A stretch of 29,024 nt of DNA from Draconibacterium sp. Its GTDB lineage: Bacteria; Bacteroidota; Bacteroidia; Bacteroidales; Prolixibacteraceae. The number at the start of each line of letters is the position of its first letter. Position 1 is the stretch's first letter. Position numbers and translations under genes: made by a program. The notes under the pieces were generated by a model. It was not told the DNA's origin. It made no database searches and saw nothing but the letters and a program-made list of their open reading frames with translations. The stretch is from NCBI GenBank assembly GCA_015493625.1, contig WGCT01000378.1:1-29024 (forward strand), given 5' to 3'. This document shows, piece after piece, positions 8,043 to 16,644 of this stretch.

Positions 8043-9485
8043 TTGAAACGCAAATTTGTAACCAATCTTATATTATTACTTTCGCTGAATCTGTTAATCA
8101 AACCATTTTGGATTTTCGGAATCGACCGGCCTGTACAAAATCTTGTGGGCGACCAGAGTTACGGAATGTATTTTGCGCTTTTTAATTTCTCGATGATTTT
8201 AAATATTTTTCTCGATGTTGGAATAACAAATTTCAATAACCGGAATATTGCACAACACAATTTTTTACTTCGTAAGCACCTTTCGAATATTGTTGGTTTA
8301 AAATTTATACTCGCCGGTGTTTATGCCCTGTTTAGCCTTTCTATTGCTGCAATTATAGGGTACGATAAAATCCAGTTTCATCTACTCTTCTTTTTAATAT
8401 TCAATCAGTTTTTAATTTCGTTTACCCTCTATTTGCGGTCGAATATTAGCGGGCTGCACCTCTTCCGCACCGACAGTTTAATTTCGGTTCTCGACCGCAG
8501 TTTAATGATTGCTATTTGCAGTGTTCTACTTTTTACTGAACTATTAAATCAACCGTTTACCATCGAAATGTTTGTTTATGTGCAAACTGTGGCGTATTTG
8601 GCAACTGCGCTTATTACGTTTTTGGTGGTACTAAAAAAATCGGGAAGAATAAAAATTCGTTTCAATCTGAAATTTTTTGTCGTGTTTTTGCGGAAATCGT
8701 ATCCGTATGCACTGCTTATTTTGTTAATGTCGTTTTACAACCGAATCGATTCGGTAATGCTCGAACGTTTATTGCCCAATCCGTTGGGAAAAGAACAGGC
8801 CGGAATTTATGCCCAGTCGTTTCGGTTGTTAGATGCTGTTTCAATGTTTGGGGTGCTTTTTGCCGGGTTGTTGCTACCCATTTTTGCCAAAATGATAAAA
8901 CTGAAAGAACCGGTGGGGCAAATGGTACAGCTTTCGTACACGCTAATTATTGTTCCGGCCATTATTATTGCCATTTCAAGTGTCTACTATCATAGCGAAA
9001 TAATGAATCTTTTGTACACTTCTAGCACCGAAGAGTCGTCGGGAATACTTGGCGTTTTAATGATTGGTTTTACCGGAATTGCAACCACCTATATTTTCGG
9101 GTCGCTGCTAACGGCAAACGGCAGTATGAAACACCTTAATATAATGGCATTTACGGCAATGATTTTAAACATTGTTTTAAACCTTGTTTTAATTCCGCGT
9201 TTTCAGGCTTTTGGCTCGGCGTATGCAAGTTTAATTACGCAGCTTTTTGCAGGTGTTACACAAATAATTCTGGTCTATTTTATTTTTAAGTTGAAATTTA
9301 ATTCCGGCTTTATAGTTCGGTTATTGCTTTTTGTTGGCGTTGTCGCCGTTTTGGGAACGCTTTCTAAAAATATCGACAATTGGTTGGAAGGGTATCTGGT
9401 AATGATTTTTGCCTCGGTTCTCTTTGCTATTTTACTTAAATTATTCAATATAAAAGATTTGTATCGCATTATCCGTTACGAGTAA
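8043..9485 (+). CDS. Polysaccharide flippase (MOP superfamily), TTG start
   Basis: This is an integral membrane protein of 480 residues with about 12-14 hydrophobic segments, of the Wzx/MATE-like MOP superfamily that flips lipid-linked glycans across the inner membrane. Recognisable stretches are NLLIKPFWIFGIDRPVQN near the N-terminus and SYPYALLILLMSFYNRIDS at about 220-238. The start codon is TTG. The frame is closed by a stop at 8022-8024 with no ATG or GTG between, and the next Met comes about 40 residues in, which would delete the conserved first segment. The DUF3267 gene follows after 2 nt. The GT4 gene is divergent. The exact substrate is unknown. Confidence 0.88.
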   Translation: MKRKFVTNLILLLSLNLLIKPFWIFGIDRPVQNLVGDQSYGMYFALFNFSMILNIFLDVGITNFNNRNIAQHNFLLRKHLSNIVGLKFILAGVYALFSLSIAAIIGYDKIQFHLLFFLIFNQFLISFTLYLRSNISGLHLFRTDSLISVLDRSLMIAICSVLLFTELLNQPFTIEMFVYVQTVAYLATALITFLVVLKKSGRIKIRFNLKFFVVFLRKSYPYALLILLMSFYNRIDSVMLERLLPNPLGKEQAGIYAQSFRLLDAVSMFGVLFAGLLLPIFAKMIKLKEPVGQMVQLSYTLIIVPAIIIAISSVYYHSEIMNLLYTSSTEESSGILGVLMIGFTGIATTYIFGSLLTANGSMKHLNIMAFTAMILNIVLNLVLIPRFQAFGSAYASLITQLFAGVTQIILVYFIFKLKFNSGFIVRLLLFVGVVAVLGTLSKNIDNWLEGYLVMIFASVLFAILLKLFNIKDLYRIIRYE

Positions 9486-9487
9486 TT

Positions 9488-10141
9488 ATGGCAAATCCAA
9501 CCATCGAAGAGTTACAAAAGAGCAGCGAATTCGAATTGATTGCAAAACTCAATCATAACGAAATAAAAGAGTTTGTTCTGAACCGGTTTTCTGAGGGCGG
9601 GAAAATAATTACTGCGTATAAAATTTATCAGATTGTTATGGTTTTGGGAGGCCTGTTTTTCTTTGCATATACCGTTTTTCTTTTTTTTCGTGGAAATAAC
9701 GAACCGTTTTATTACTCGCTGGGAGCATTGGTTTTTTGCTTTACACTGCTTATTGTATTTCACGAACTGTTGCACGGTGTTGCATTAAAAATGGTTGGGG
9801 CAAAAAATGTGAATTTTGGAGCCTACATTAAAAAGTTTGTTTTTTATGCCGAAGCCAACCGGTTTGTATTGAACCGTAAACAGTTTGCTTTTGTTGCACT
9901 GGCTCCGTTTGTGGTTGTAAAATTAATCTCAATTAGTGCCATATTTCTTTTTATCTCTTCGCCACAACTCTACTTTTTTGTTTTTCTGATGAGTGCGCAC
10001 AGCCTGTTTTGTGCCGGCGATATCGGACTGCTTTCGGTCTTTTATAATTATCCGGGTCGCGAAGTTTTCTCATTCGACATAAAAAACGAAAAAACCAGTT
10101 ACTATTTTCTGAAAAATATACTCAATTCAGATAGGTTCTAG
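9488..10141 (+). CDS. DUF3267 membrane protein with HExxH zinc motif
   Basis: The protein has 217 residues with about four hydrophobic segments (about 44-66, 78-96, 134-156 and 160-178). HELLH at residues 92-96 lies at the end of a membrane segment, as in integral membrane metallopeptidases. A downstream HSLFCAGD (171-178) provides a plausible third ligand, D178. This layout matches the DUF3267 family, a putative membrane zinc protease group of unknown substrate. It begins 2 nt after the flippase stop, so the two are almost certainly cotranscribed. A role in envelope or glycan processing is inference from that neighbour only. Confidence 0.8.
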   Translation: MANPTIEELQKSSEFELIAKLNHNEIKEFVLNRFSEGGKIITAYKIYQIVMVLGGLFFFAYTVFLFFRGNNEPFYYSLGALVFCFTLLIVFHELLHGVALKMVGAKNVNFGAYIKKFVFYAEANRFVLNRKQFAFVALAPFVVVKLISISAIFLFISSPQLYFFVFLMSAHSLFCAGDIGLLSVFYNYPGREVFSFDIKNEKTSYYFLKNILNSDRF

Positions 10142-10192
10142 GGAAAAGCTGTCTGATTTGAGTATAATAAGCGGGAACAATACACGTCGATA

Positions 10193-10224
10193 TTGCCATT
10201 ATTTGGTTTAGTGTGTTATTTTTG
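10193..10224 (+). promoter_or_regulatory. Promoter of the TPR-EamA-ruvC operon
   Basis: TTG (10193-10195), 21 nt spacing, then TATTTTTG (10217-10224) fits the Bacteroidota consensus TTG-N17-23-TANNTTTG. The implied start near 10231 lies about 12 nt before the ATG at 10243. The in-frame ATG at 10213 is inside the promoter and so is not the start. Confidence 0.6.
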
Positions 10225-10242
10225 CAACAACATAAAAGTAAA

Positions 10243-12129
10243 ATGAGGTATTTCTTTTTTATCGTAACAGTTCTATTGAGTTTTAACCAGGTGTCGGGGC
10301 AGCGTAAACCAACGGCTTTTCAAACAAAGTCGTCGCTTGCTTTGCGGTATTATAATGCCAAAGATTACGAAAAGGCAGCTCCTCTTTTATTCGATATTTA
10401 TAAAACAACACACAGCTCAACGTATTTTCGTTTATACTTAAATAGTTTAATTCAGCTCGAAAAATTCGATGAGGCCGAGACTCAAATTCAAAAAGAGATA
10501 AAAAAACAACGCACACCCAAACCCGAGCTTTACATTAGCTGGGGTTATCTTTTAAAGGTGGAGGGTAAAATCGACGAAAGTACCCGGAAATATGACGAAG
10601 CGCTTGATAAAATAGGGAATACACGGGGGCAGTATTTGTCGGTTGCCAATACGTTTTTAAATTGGGGCGATTACGAATATGCTAAACGAACCTATTTGCA
10701 GGGGCGCGAAAAGCTGAAAGACGAAAATTTTAATTACGAACTGGCACGGGTGTATCTCTACTTGCGCGATTATGAAAATATGATGGAGGAGTATCTCAAT
10801 CTGTTGCGTTACAGTCCGGGGCAGCTTCCTCGCATCCAAAGTAGTTTGTCGTCGGCAATGCGGCTCGATATTGATAACGAGATGCGCGATAATTTCCGTT
10901 CTCAGGTTTTAAAACGTATTCAGGCCGAGCCACAAATAGTGGGATATAACCGGCTGTTAATCTGGTTCTTTTTACAAGAGAAGAAGTTCTCGAGCGCACT
11001 GCGTCAGGCAATTGCATTAGACCGCCGAACTGGCGAAGAGACACCTCAGATTTTACAATTAGGAAGTATGGCACTGAACAATAAAATGTATTCAGACGCC
11101 AAAAAAGCATTTGGTTATGTGTTGGGAAAAGGGGAAAGCAGCAATTATTATTCGCAGGCATTTTTGTACAATTTACACACATCGTATTTGCAATTTATTA
11201 ATAAATTCCCAAACAATAAAGAGAAAGGTGAGCAACTGGCTACTCAGTTCGAAAGGGGAGTTGCTTTGCTGGGAATTAGTCCGGCAACCATAAATATGAT
11301 TATTGAAAATGCCGATTTGCTTGCATTTTATCTCGACAAATCCGATGCGGCCATTGCTATTTTAAACAAAGGATTAAAAATTCAGCGAATGAAACCGGAA
11401 CAGTGGGGGCGATTAAAAACCAAACTGGCCGATATTTATGTTTATGTAAACGACCCCTGGGAAGCAACGCTTATCTATTCGCAGGTTATTGAGGGAAACA
11501 AAAAGAATTCGCTGGGCGACGATGTAAAACTGAAAAAGGCAAAACTGGGTTATTATATGGGAAATTTCAGTTGGGCAAAAGCACAGCTCGATGTGTTAAA
11601 AGCGAGTACTTCGAAACTTACGGCCAACGATGCAATGGCTCTCTCGTTGCTGATTAGCAATAACTTAAATCTCGACACAACGGCTGTTCCGTTAAAAATG
11701 TTTGCCCGTGCCGATTTGCTCTTCTTTCAAAATCACGATTCGCTGGCACTGGCAACTCTCGACTCAATTGCCGAGATTTATCCTTACAACTCGTTGGTCG
11801 ATAATATTCTGTTCCGGAAAGCTAAAGTTGAAATTTCGCAGCAAAATTATTCCGACGCAGCAAAACATCTTCAAAAAATTGTCGATGAATTTGGGGCCGG
11901 GTTGCTGGGCGACGATGCACTTTTTATGCTTGCCGAACTGTATAATTACAACCTCGACAAAAAAGAGGAGGCAAAAAAACGATATAAAGAGATGCTTATC
12001 CGGTTTCCGGGAAGTGTTTTTACCGACGAGTCGAGAGAAAAATACCGTGAACTACGAAAAATTTACCCCGATAAATTGAATAAGGAAGAGCCGTTAATAG
12101 AAGGTGCTAAAAATGAATCGAACCAATAA
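10243..12129 (+). CDS. Exported TPR-repeat protein
   Basis: The protein has 628 residues with a signal peptide (about 1-20, FFFIVTVLLSFNQVSGQ) and then helical repeats across most of the length. Typical TPR patterns are visible at the start (ALRYYNAKDYEKAAPLL), the middle (SDAKKAFGYVLGKGE) and the C-terminus (YSDAAKHLQKIVDEFGAGLLGDDALFMLAELYNYNLD, split here between two repeats). The last repeats look like those of YbgF/BamD-type proteins. TPR proteins act as binding scaffolds; no partner can be named. The start at 10243 is chosen because it gives a clean signal peptide and lies just after the promoter. It overlaps the EamA gene by 17 nt, showing translational coupling. Confidence 0.85.
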   Translation: MRYFFFIVTVLLSFNQVSGQRKPTAFQTKSSLALRYYNAKDYEKAAPLLFDIYKTTHSSTYFRLYLNSLIQLEKFDEAETQIQKEIKKQRTPKPELYISWGYLLKVEGKIDESTRKYDEALDKIGNTRGQYLSVANTFLNWGDYEYAKRTYLQGREKLKDENFNYELARVYLYLRDYENMMEEYLNLLRYSPGQLPRIQSSLSSAMRLDIDNEMRDNFRSQVLKRIQAEPQIVGYNRLLIWFFLQEKKFSSALRQAIALDRRTGEETPQILQLGSMALNNKMYSDAKKAFGYVLGKGESSNYYSQAFLYNLHTSYLQFINKFPNNKEKGEQLATQFERGVALLGISPATINMIIENADLLAFYLDKSDAAIAILNKGLKIQRMKPEQWGRLKTKLADIYVYVNDPWEATLIYSQVIEGNKKNSLGDDVKLKKAKLGYYMGNFSWAKAQLDVLKASTSKLTANDAMALSLLISNNLNLDTTAVPLKMFARADLLFFQNHDSLALATLDSIAEIYPYNSLVDNILFRKAKVEISQQNYSDAAKHLQKIVDEFGAGLLGDDALFMLAELYNYNLDKKEEAKKRYKEMLIRFPGSVFTDESREKYRELRKIYPDKLNKEEPLIEGAKNESNQ

Positions 12130-13006
12130 ATCGTATCTGTTTGCAGGAGGCGCTATTTTTTTTTGGTCGACAGTGGCAACTGCATTTAAAATTGCACTGC
12201 GCGAATTCGATTTTATTCAGCTTATTTTTTATGCCTCAGCTATTACGTTAATTATTCTTTTTCTTTTCCTGCTGTTTCAGAAAAAAACAGGGTTGCTGTT
12301 TCGCCAGTCGCAAAAAGATATTCTCCGATCAATGGCTTTAGGTGCTTTAAATCCGCTACTTTACTATCTTATTCTTTTTAAAGCGTATTCGCTTCTGCCG
12401 GCACAAATGGCGCAACCCTTAAATATGACATGGGCAATTGTTCTGGCAATTTTGTCGGTACCGCTACTTGGTCATAAAATTGGATGGATAAGTTTTGTTG
12501 CACTTTTTGTAAGTTTTATCGGAGTGGTTTTTATTTCGTCGCAGGGAAGTGTCTCGGGTTTCGAAAACACAAATTGGCAGGGTGTTTTACTTGCACTTTC
12601 GAGCTCGGTAATTTGGGCACTCTACTGGATTTTTCACGTACGCGACCAACGCGACCAAATTGTTAAACTATTTCTGAATTTCTTTTTTGGCACCATCTAT
12701 CTTATTCCGGTTGTCTGGCTCTTTTCTACTTTTAAAATCGAGATAGGAACAAGTTTTTATTCGGTAATTTACATTGGCTTTTTCGAAGCCGGAATAACCT
12801 ATATTCTTTGGCTGAAAGCGTTGGAGCTGAGCACAAATAATGCAAAAACAGGAACCCTGGTTTTTATTGCCCCGTTTATTTCGCTCATTTTTATCCATTT
12901 TATTTTGAAGGAGACTATTTTCGTAACTACTTTTATTGGGTTGATTTTTATTGTTGCCGGAATTTTACTTCAGCAATCAGACCGTTATAGAAATAACCTG
13001 TTGTAA
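12113..13006 (+). CDS. EamA/DMT family transporter
   Basis: This is an inner-membrane protein of 297 residues with about ten hydrophobic segments, arranged as two EamA repeats (roughly 7-140 and 155-292). The pattern GGAIFFWSTVATAFKIAL opens the first repeat and VIWALYWIFHV lies in the second. Drug/metabolite transporters of this group typically export amino acids or other metabolites; the substrate cannot be told. The ATG at 12113 is preferred over a GTG at 12104. It overlaps the end of the TPR gene by 17 nt and lies 20 nt upstream of ruvC, so it sits in the middle of an operon. Confidence 0.9.
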   Translation: MNRTNKSYLFAGGAIFFWSTVATAFKIALREFDFIQLIFYASAITLIILFLFLLFQKKTGLLFRQSQKDILRSMALGALNPLLYYLILFKAYSLLPAQMAQPLNMTWAIVLAILSVPLLGHKIGWISFVALFVSFIGVVFISSQGSVSGFENTNWQGVLLALSSSVIWALYWIFHVRDQRDQIVKLFLNFFFGTIYLIPVVWLFSTFKIEIGTSFYSVIYIGFFEAGITYILWLKALELSTNNAKTGTLVFIAPFISLIFIHFILKETIFVTTFIGLIFIVAGILLQQSDRYRNNLL

Positions 13007-13026
13007 TAAATCAGTAAATCTGAATT

Positions 13027-13581
13027 ATGAATTCGAAACCACTTAGAATTTTAGGAATCGACCCCGGAACAACTGTCTCCGGTTATGGTTTGGTTGAAAT
13101 AAGAGATAAGATTCCAGTAATTTTACACATGGGAAATATTACCCCCGGCAAATATTCCGACCACTACCAGCGGTTGAAATACCTGCACGAACGGGCGTTA
13201 CATTTGGTAAAAGAGTACCGCCCCGATGTGATGGCAATTGAAGCTCCGTTTTATGGAAAAAACGTGCAGAGTATGTTAAAACTTGGTCGCGGACAGGGTG
13301 TGTTAATGGCTGCCGCGCTGATGTTTGATGTGCCAATTCACGAATATGCACCGCTTTTGGTAAAACAGGCAATTACCGGAATGGGGCGCGCCTCGAAAGA
13401 GCAGGTCGCCTATTTTCTGCAAAAGGTGTACAACTTAAAAGATTTAGATGCCGGCCTCGATGCCACCGATGCGGTGGCTGTAGCCATTTGTCATTTTATT
13501 CAGTTAAGTAAACCTGAAAAATCGAAAGAGTATAAAAACTGGAGCGACTTTGTAAAAAAGAATCCGGGGAAAGTAAAATAG
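13027..13581 (+). CDS. ruvC: Crossover junction endodeoxyribonuclease RuvC
   Basis: This enzyme resolves Holliday junctions by paired nicking in homologous recombination, with RuvAB. It has 184 residues, the usual length. The four catalytic acids are all visible: D12 (LGIDPGTTVSGYG), E72 (AIEAPFYGKN), and D145 and D148 (LDATDAVAVAICH). The DNA-contacting GRGQGVLMAA (88-97) and GMGRASKEQV (118-127) are present. It lies 20 nt after the EamA gene on the same strand. Neither ruvA nor ruvB is in the window. Confidence 0.97.
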   Translation: MNSKPLRILGIDPGTTVSGYGLVEIRDKIPVILHMGNITPGKYSDHYQRLKYLHERALHLVKEYRPDVMAIEAPFYGKNVQSMLKLGRGQGVLMAAALMFDVPIHEYAPLLVKQAITGMGRASKEQVAYFLQKVYNLKDLDAGLDATDAVAVAICHFIQLSKPEKSKEYKNWSDFVKKNPGKVK

Positions 13582-13605
13582 TGCACCCGATAAGGTTGAA
13601 TGTCG

Positions 13606-14022
13606 TTAATGCAGCAAAACATGCGGGCTGCCGTCCATTATTTTAATTTTTAAAACATTCTCGACATATTGAAAATAGTAGAACAGCCTGTGGTTGAGCT
13701 CAAAACCGTAGTCGATGTTTGGCTCGTAACCACTAATTGGCTCGAAAAAAGAGCCGTATTGTCCGCTAGCCGCTTTGGCGTTCCATGCCGCAACATATTT
13801 TTGATTCCACTGCTCGTAATACTCTTGCGAACGGTCTGTCGCTTTCGATTTTTGCATCTCGTACCAACTGTCGAATTTACCATCGAAAGTCTCCATAGCA
13901 TATTCTGTACTATCGTTTTCAATTTGTACATTGTTGGCGTGTTTTGTACTTCTGGCAGCCTTTTGTGTTGAACAGGCAACAACAAAAAGAACAGCGATTA
14001 AAACCGGAATTGCTTTTTTCAT
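13606..14022 (-). CDS. Small lipoprotein, DUF6146-like
   Basis: The protein has 138 residues with a lipoprotein signal; the lipobox VVAC puts the lipidated cysteine at residue 17. The mature part contains ENDSTEYAMETFDGKFDSWY and a C-terminal segment (SGYEPNIDYGFELNHRLFYYFQY, split here as about 96-118) that resembles the Bacteroidota lipoprotein family DUF6146, recalled from memory. That family has no known function. The gene converges on ruvC with a 24-nt gap and is divergent from the cardiolipin synthase gene. Probably attached to the outer or inner membrane on the periplasmic side. Confidence 0.72.
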   Translation of the reverse strand: MKKAIPVLIAVLFVVACSTQKAARSTKHANNVQIENDSTEYAMETFDGKFDSWYEMQKSKATDRSQEYYEQWNQKYVAAWNAKAASGQYGSFFEPISGYEPNIDYGFELNHRLFYYFQYVENVLKIKIMDGSPHVLLH

Positions 14023-14188
14023 CTTTTTTATAACTACTTTTCGGGTGTAAATTTACTACGATTTTTATTGCAAAATTGTTTTTAAACTTAAAATTGCTGA
14101 AATTTATTCCGAAAACGCATTCAAGTTTTATGCTTAATTTGATTTCGTAAAGTTGGGGCAACCCGCAACTAATTTTTACAACTTAAAG

Positions 14189-15640
14189 ATGTTTATATTA
14201 AACGATGTATGGCGGCTTTTTTCTCTGGTATCGCTTTTTACGGCAATTCCGGTTGCAATTATGATTGTGCTCGAAAATCGTTCTCCATATAAAACCATTG
14301 CGTGGATTTTAGTGCTTGTTTTGTTGCCAATTATCGGGGTAATCTTCTACCTGTTTTTTGGTCAGGAGTACCGGAAACGAAAACTCTTTTCAAGAAAAAA
14401 TATTAAAAGTCTGGGGAAAGCGAGACAGCTTTCTTCCGAACAACTTGGGAAATTTAAAAAGCTACAACTCGAATTAAACGACGATGCGTTGGCAAAAGAG
14501 AACGTTATTAAATTGTTGCTGAATAACTCGAACTCGTTGTTAACTACCGGAAACAAACTGCAAATATTGGAGGGTGGTGCTCAAACATTTGCTTCAATAA
14601 TTGAAGCAATAAAGGGTGCAAAACATCATATTCATTTAGAATATTATATTTTCTCGGATGATAAAATTGGCAACAAACTGAAAACTCTGCTTATCGAGAA
14701 AAGGAAAAGTGGTGTTAAGGTTCGAATTATAATCGACGATGTTGGAAGTTGGGGGTTGAATAAAAAATTTATTGGCGATTGCAGAAAAAATGGAGTCGAG
14801 ATTTACTCTTTTATGGAAGTACGTTTCCCGCGGTTTACATCGAAAATGAATTTTAGAAACCATCGGAAAATTGTTATTGTCGATGGGAAAATTGGGTTTA
14901 CCGGAGGTATTAATGTTGCCGACCGGTATATCGACGGGCTGAAAGGAATTGGCCGTTGGAACGATATGCACTTAAAAATTGAGGGCGATGCAGTAGCGTG
15001 TTTACAAGTGGTTTTTTCATCAGACTGGTATTTTTTGGTTAACGAAAACCTGTCGGGGAGGAACTATTTTCCTCCGTTTACCGAAAATGTCGGGGTGCCG
15101 GTTCAAATTTCGGCAAGTGGCCCCGACTCCGACTGGCAAAGTATTTCGCAGGCATTTTTTGCCGCCATTACAAATGCACGCGAAAAAGTGTATGTTGTTT
15201 CTCCCTATTTAATGCCGCCAAAATCAATTCTGTCGGCGCTCGAAACGACGGCCTTGAGTGGTGTCGATGTGCGTATTATTATTCCTGAAAAATCGGATAC
15301 AATTACTCCAAAGTGGAGTTCGTTTTCGTATGTCGAGGAGTTGCTCGAAGCAGGAGTAAAAGTCTATTTTTACCAAAATGGGTTTATTCACAGTAAATAT
15401 ATGGTTGTCGATTCGGTGTTTGCAACCATTGGTACATCGAACATGGATTTTAGGAGTTTAGAGACCAATTTTGAGGTAAATGCTTTTATGTACGAAAAGG
15501 AGTTTACCAAAAATCTTACAAAAATTTTTATGGCCGATTTAGCTAAATCGCGCCAAATAAAACTAAACGAATGGAAACAGCGGCCGTGGCATTTTAAACT
15601 GCGCGAATCGCTGGCTCATATTGTTGCACCAATGATGTAA
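14189..15640 (+). CDS. cls: Cardiolipin synthase (two-HKD phospholipase D family)
   Basis: The protein makes cardiolipin by phosphatidyl transfer at the inner membrane. It has 483 residues with two N-terminal membrane segments (about 8-28 and 34-57), as in ClsA. Two HKD sites are intact: H225/K227/D232 in NHRKIVIVDGKIGFTGGIN, and H401/K403/D408 in FIHSKYMVVDSVFATIGTSN. The start at ATG 14189 is preferred; an in-frame TTG at 14153 would only add an ill-fitting 12-residue extension. It is transcribed alone and converges with the PLP-enzyme gene 10 nt away. Nearby envelope genes (lpxK, sppA) fit a membrane-biogenesis neighbourhood but are on the other strand. Confidence 0.94.
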   Translation: MFILNDVWRLFSLVSLFTAIPVAIMIVLENRSPYKTIAWILVLVLLPIIGVIFYLFFGQEYRKRKLFSRKNIKSLGKARQLSSEQLGKFKKLQLELNDDALAKENVIKLLLNNSNSLLTTGNKLQILEGGAQTFASIIEAIKGAKHHIHLEYYIFSDDKIGNKLKTLLIEKRKSGVKVRIIIDDVGSWGLNKKFIGDCRKNGVEIYSFMEVRFPRFTSKMNFRNHRKIVIVDGKIGFTGGINVADRYIDGLKGIGRWNDMHLKIEGDAVACLQVVFSSDWYFLVNENLSGRNYFPPFTENVGVPVQISASGPDSDWQSISQAFFAAITNAREKVYVVSPYLMPPKSILSALETTALSGVDVRIIIPEKSDTITPKWSSFSYVEELLEAGVKVYFYQNGFIHSKYMVVDSVFATIGTSNMDFRSLETNFEVNAFMYEKEFTKNLTKIFMADLAKSRQIKLNEWKQRPWHFKLRESLAHIVAPMM

Positions 15641-15650
15641 CTACCGGTTA

Positions 15651-16598
15651 TTAAAACGGTAATCGTTCCAAATCAATATTCCCGCCGGTAAGAATAATTC
15701 CAACTCTTTTGTTTCTCACGTCAATTTTTTTCTCCAGAATAGCAGCCAGTGGCACCGCCGACGAAGGTTCGATAATAATTTTCATCCGCTCCCAAACCAG
15801 TCGCATGGCTGCCACTATATTCTCTTCCGACACTGTTACAATGTTGTCGACACTGGATAAAATAATTTTAAAATTTCTCTCTCCCAGCGATGTAAGCAGC
15901 CCGTCGGCAATGGTTTTTGGATTTTTAGAGGCGATAAATTTTTTTGAATGGAACGAGCGGAAAGCATCGTCGGCACCGGCAGGTTCGGCAGCAATAATTT
16001 TACAGTTGGGCAACAGAGTTTTTGTTGAAATTGCCGTGCCGCTTAACAATCCGCCCCCACCAACTGGAGTAATAATACTATCAAAATCTTTCTTCTCTTC
16101 AATCATCTCTTTTGCTGCTGTTCCCTGTCCGGCAATTACATAAAAGTTGTTGTACGGATGAACTTCGTTGGCACCGGTTCTCTCAACTACTTTTGCCAGT
16201 GTTGTTTCGCGTGCTTGTAGCGTGGGAGCGCAAAATGTAATGCTTGCATTGTAGCCGGCAACAGCTCTCTTTTTTATCTCGGGCGAATTGTCGGGCATAA
16301 CAATATGGGCTGGAATTCCCCTTAACTTTGCCGCCAAGGCAACTGCTGCCGCATGATTTCCCGACGAGTGTGTGGCAACGCCTTTTTTTGCTTCCGTTTC
16401 CGATAGAGAAAAGATTGCATTTATTGCTCCGCGAAATTTAAATGCTCCCACTTTCTGGAAATTCTCGCATTTAAAAAAAAGCCGGCCTCCAACAATAGTA
16501 TCTATTGCCGATGAGGTAAAAACCGGTGTGCAATGAGCATACTTTTTTATAATATCGTGTGCTTTTTCAATGTCGGAATACGTTGGAATAAACAGCAT
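15651..16598 (-). CDS. Serine racemase / serine-threonine dehydratase-like PLP enzyme
   Basis: This is a cytosolic fold-type II PLP enzyme of 315 residues. The Schiff-base lysine is K54 in GAFKFRGA, the substrate/cofactor loop is HSSGNHA (77-83), and the phosphate-binding glycines are at 180-183 (VGGGGLLSG). There is no C-terminal regulatory ACT domain, so it is not the isoleucine-feedback-regulated biosynthetic IlvA. Similarity along the length is closest to eukaryotic-type serine racemases. It includes the divalent-metal triad E205/A209/D211 in AAEPAGADD and the RLVWERMKIIIEPSSAV block. Either racemisation or dehydration of L-serine/threonine is possible. It lies 46 nt downstream of the SMP-30-like gene and may end the lpxK operon. 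Confidence 0.85.
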   Translation of the reverse strand: MLFIPTYSDIEKAHDIIKKYAHCTPVFTSSAIDTIVGGRLFFKCENFQKVGAFKFRGAINAIFSLSETEAKKGVATHSSGNHAAAVALAAKLRGIPAHIVMPDNSPEIKKRAVAGYNASITFCAPTLQARETTLAKVVERTGANEVHPYNNFYVIAGQGTAAKEMIEEKKDFDSIITPVGGGGLLSGTAISTKTLLPNCKIIAAEPAGADDAFRSFHSKKFIASKNPKTIADGLLTSLGERNFKIILSSVDNIVTVSEENIVAAMRLVWERMKIIIEPSSAVPLAAILEKKIDVRNKRVGIILTGGNIDLERLPF

Positions 16599-16644
16599 AG
16601 ATTTATTGTTCCTGTATAAATTTACATTTTCAATTTATTGCATT

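Noticed and set aside
10796..11182. Minus-strand 128-codon frame within the TPR gene
   Set aside because: It is antisense to a continuous signal-peptide TPR protein and carries no motif.
14153..14188. TTG start extending cardiolipin synthase by 12 residues
   Set aside because: The ATG at 14189 gives the family-like N-terminus; the extension looks non-coding.
15642..15661. TACCG/CGGTA inverted repeat between convergent cls and the PLP-enzyme gene
   Set aside because: Only a 5-bp stem with a 10-nt loop and no U-tract; could be chance.
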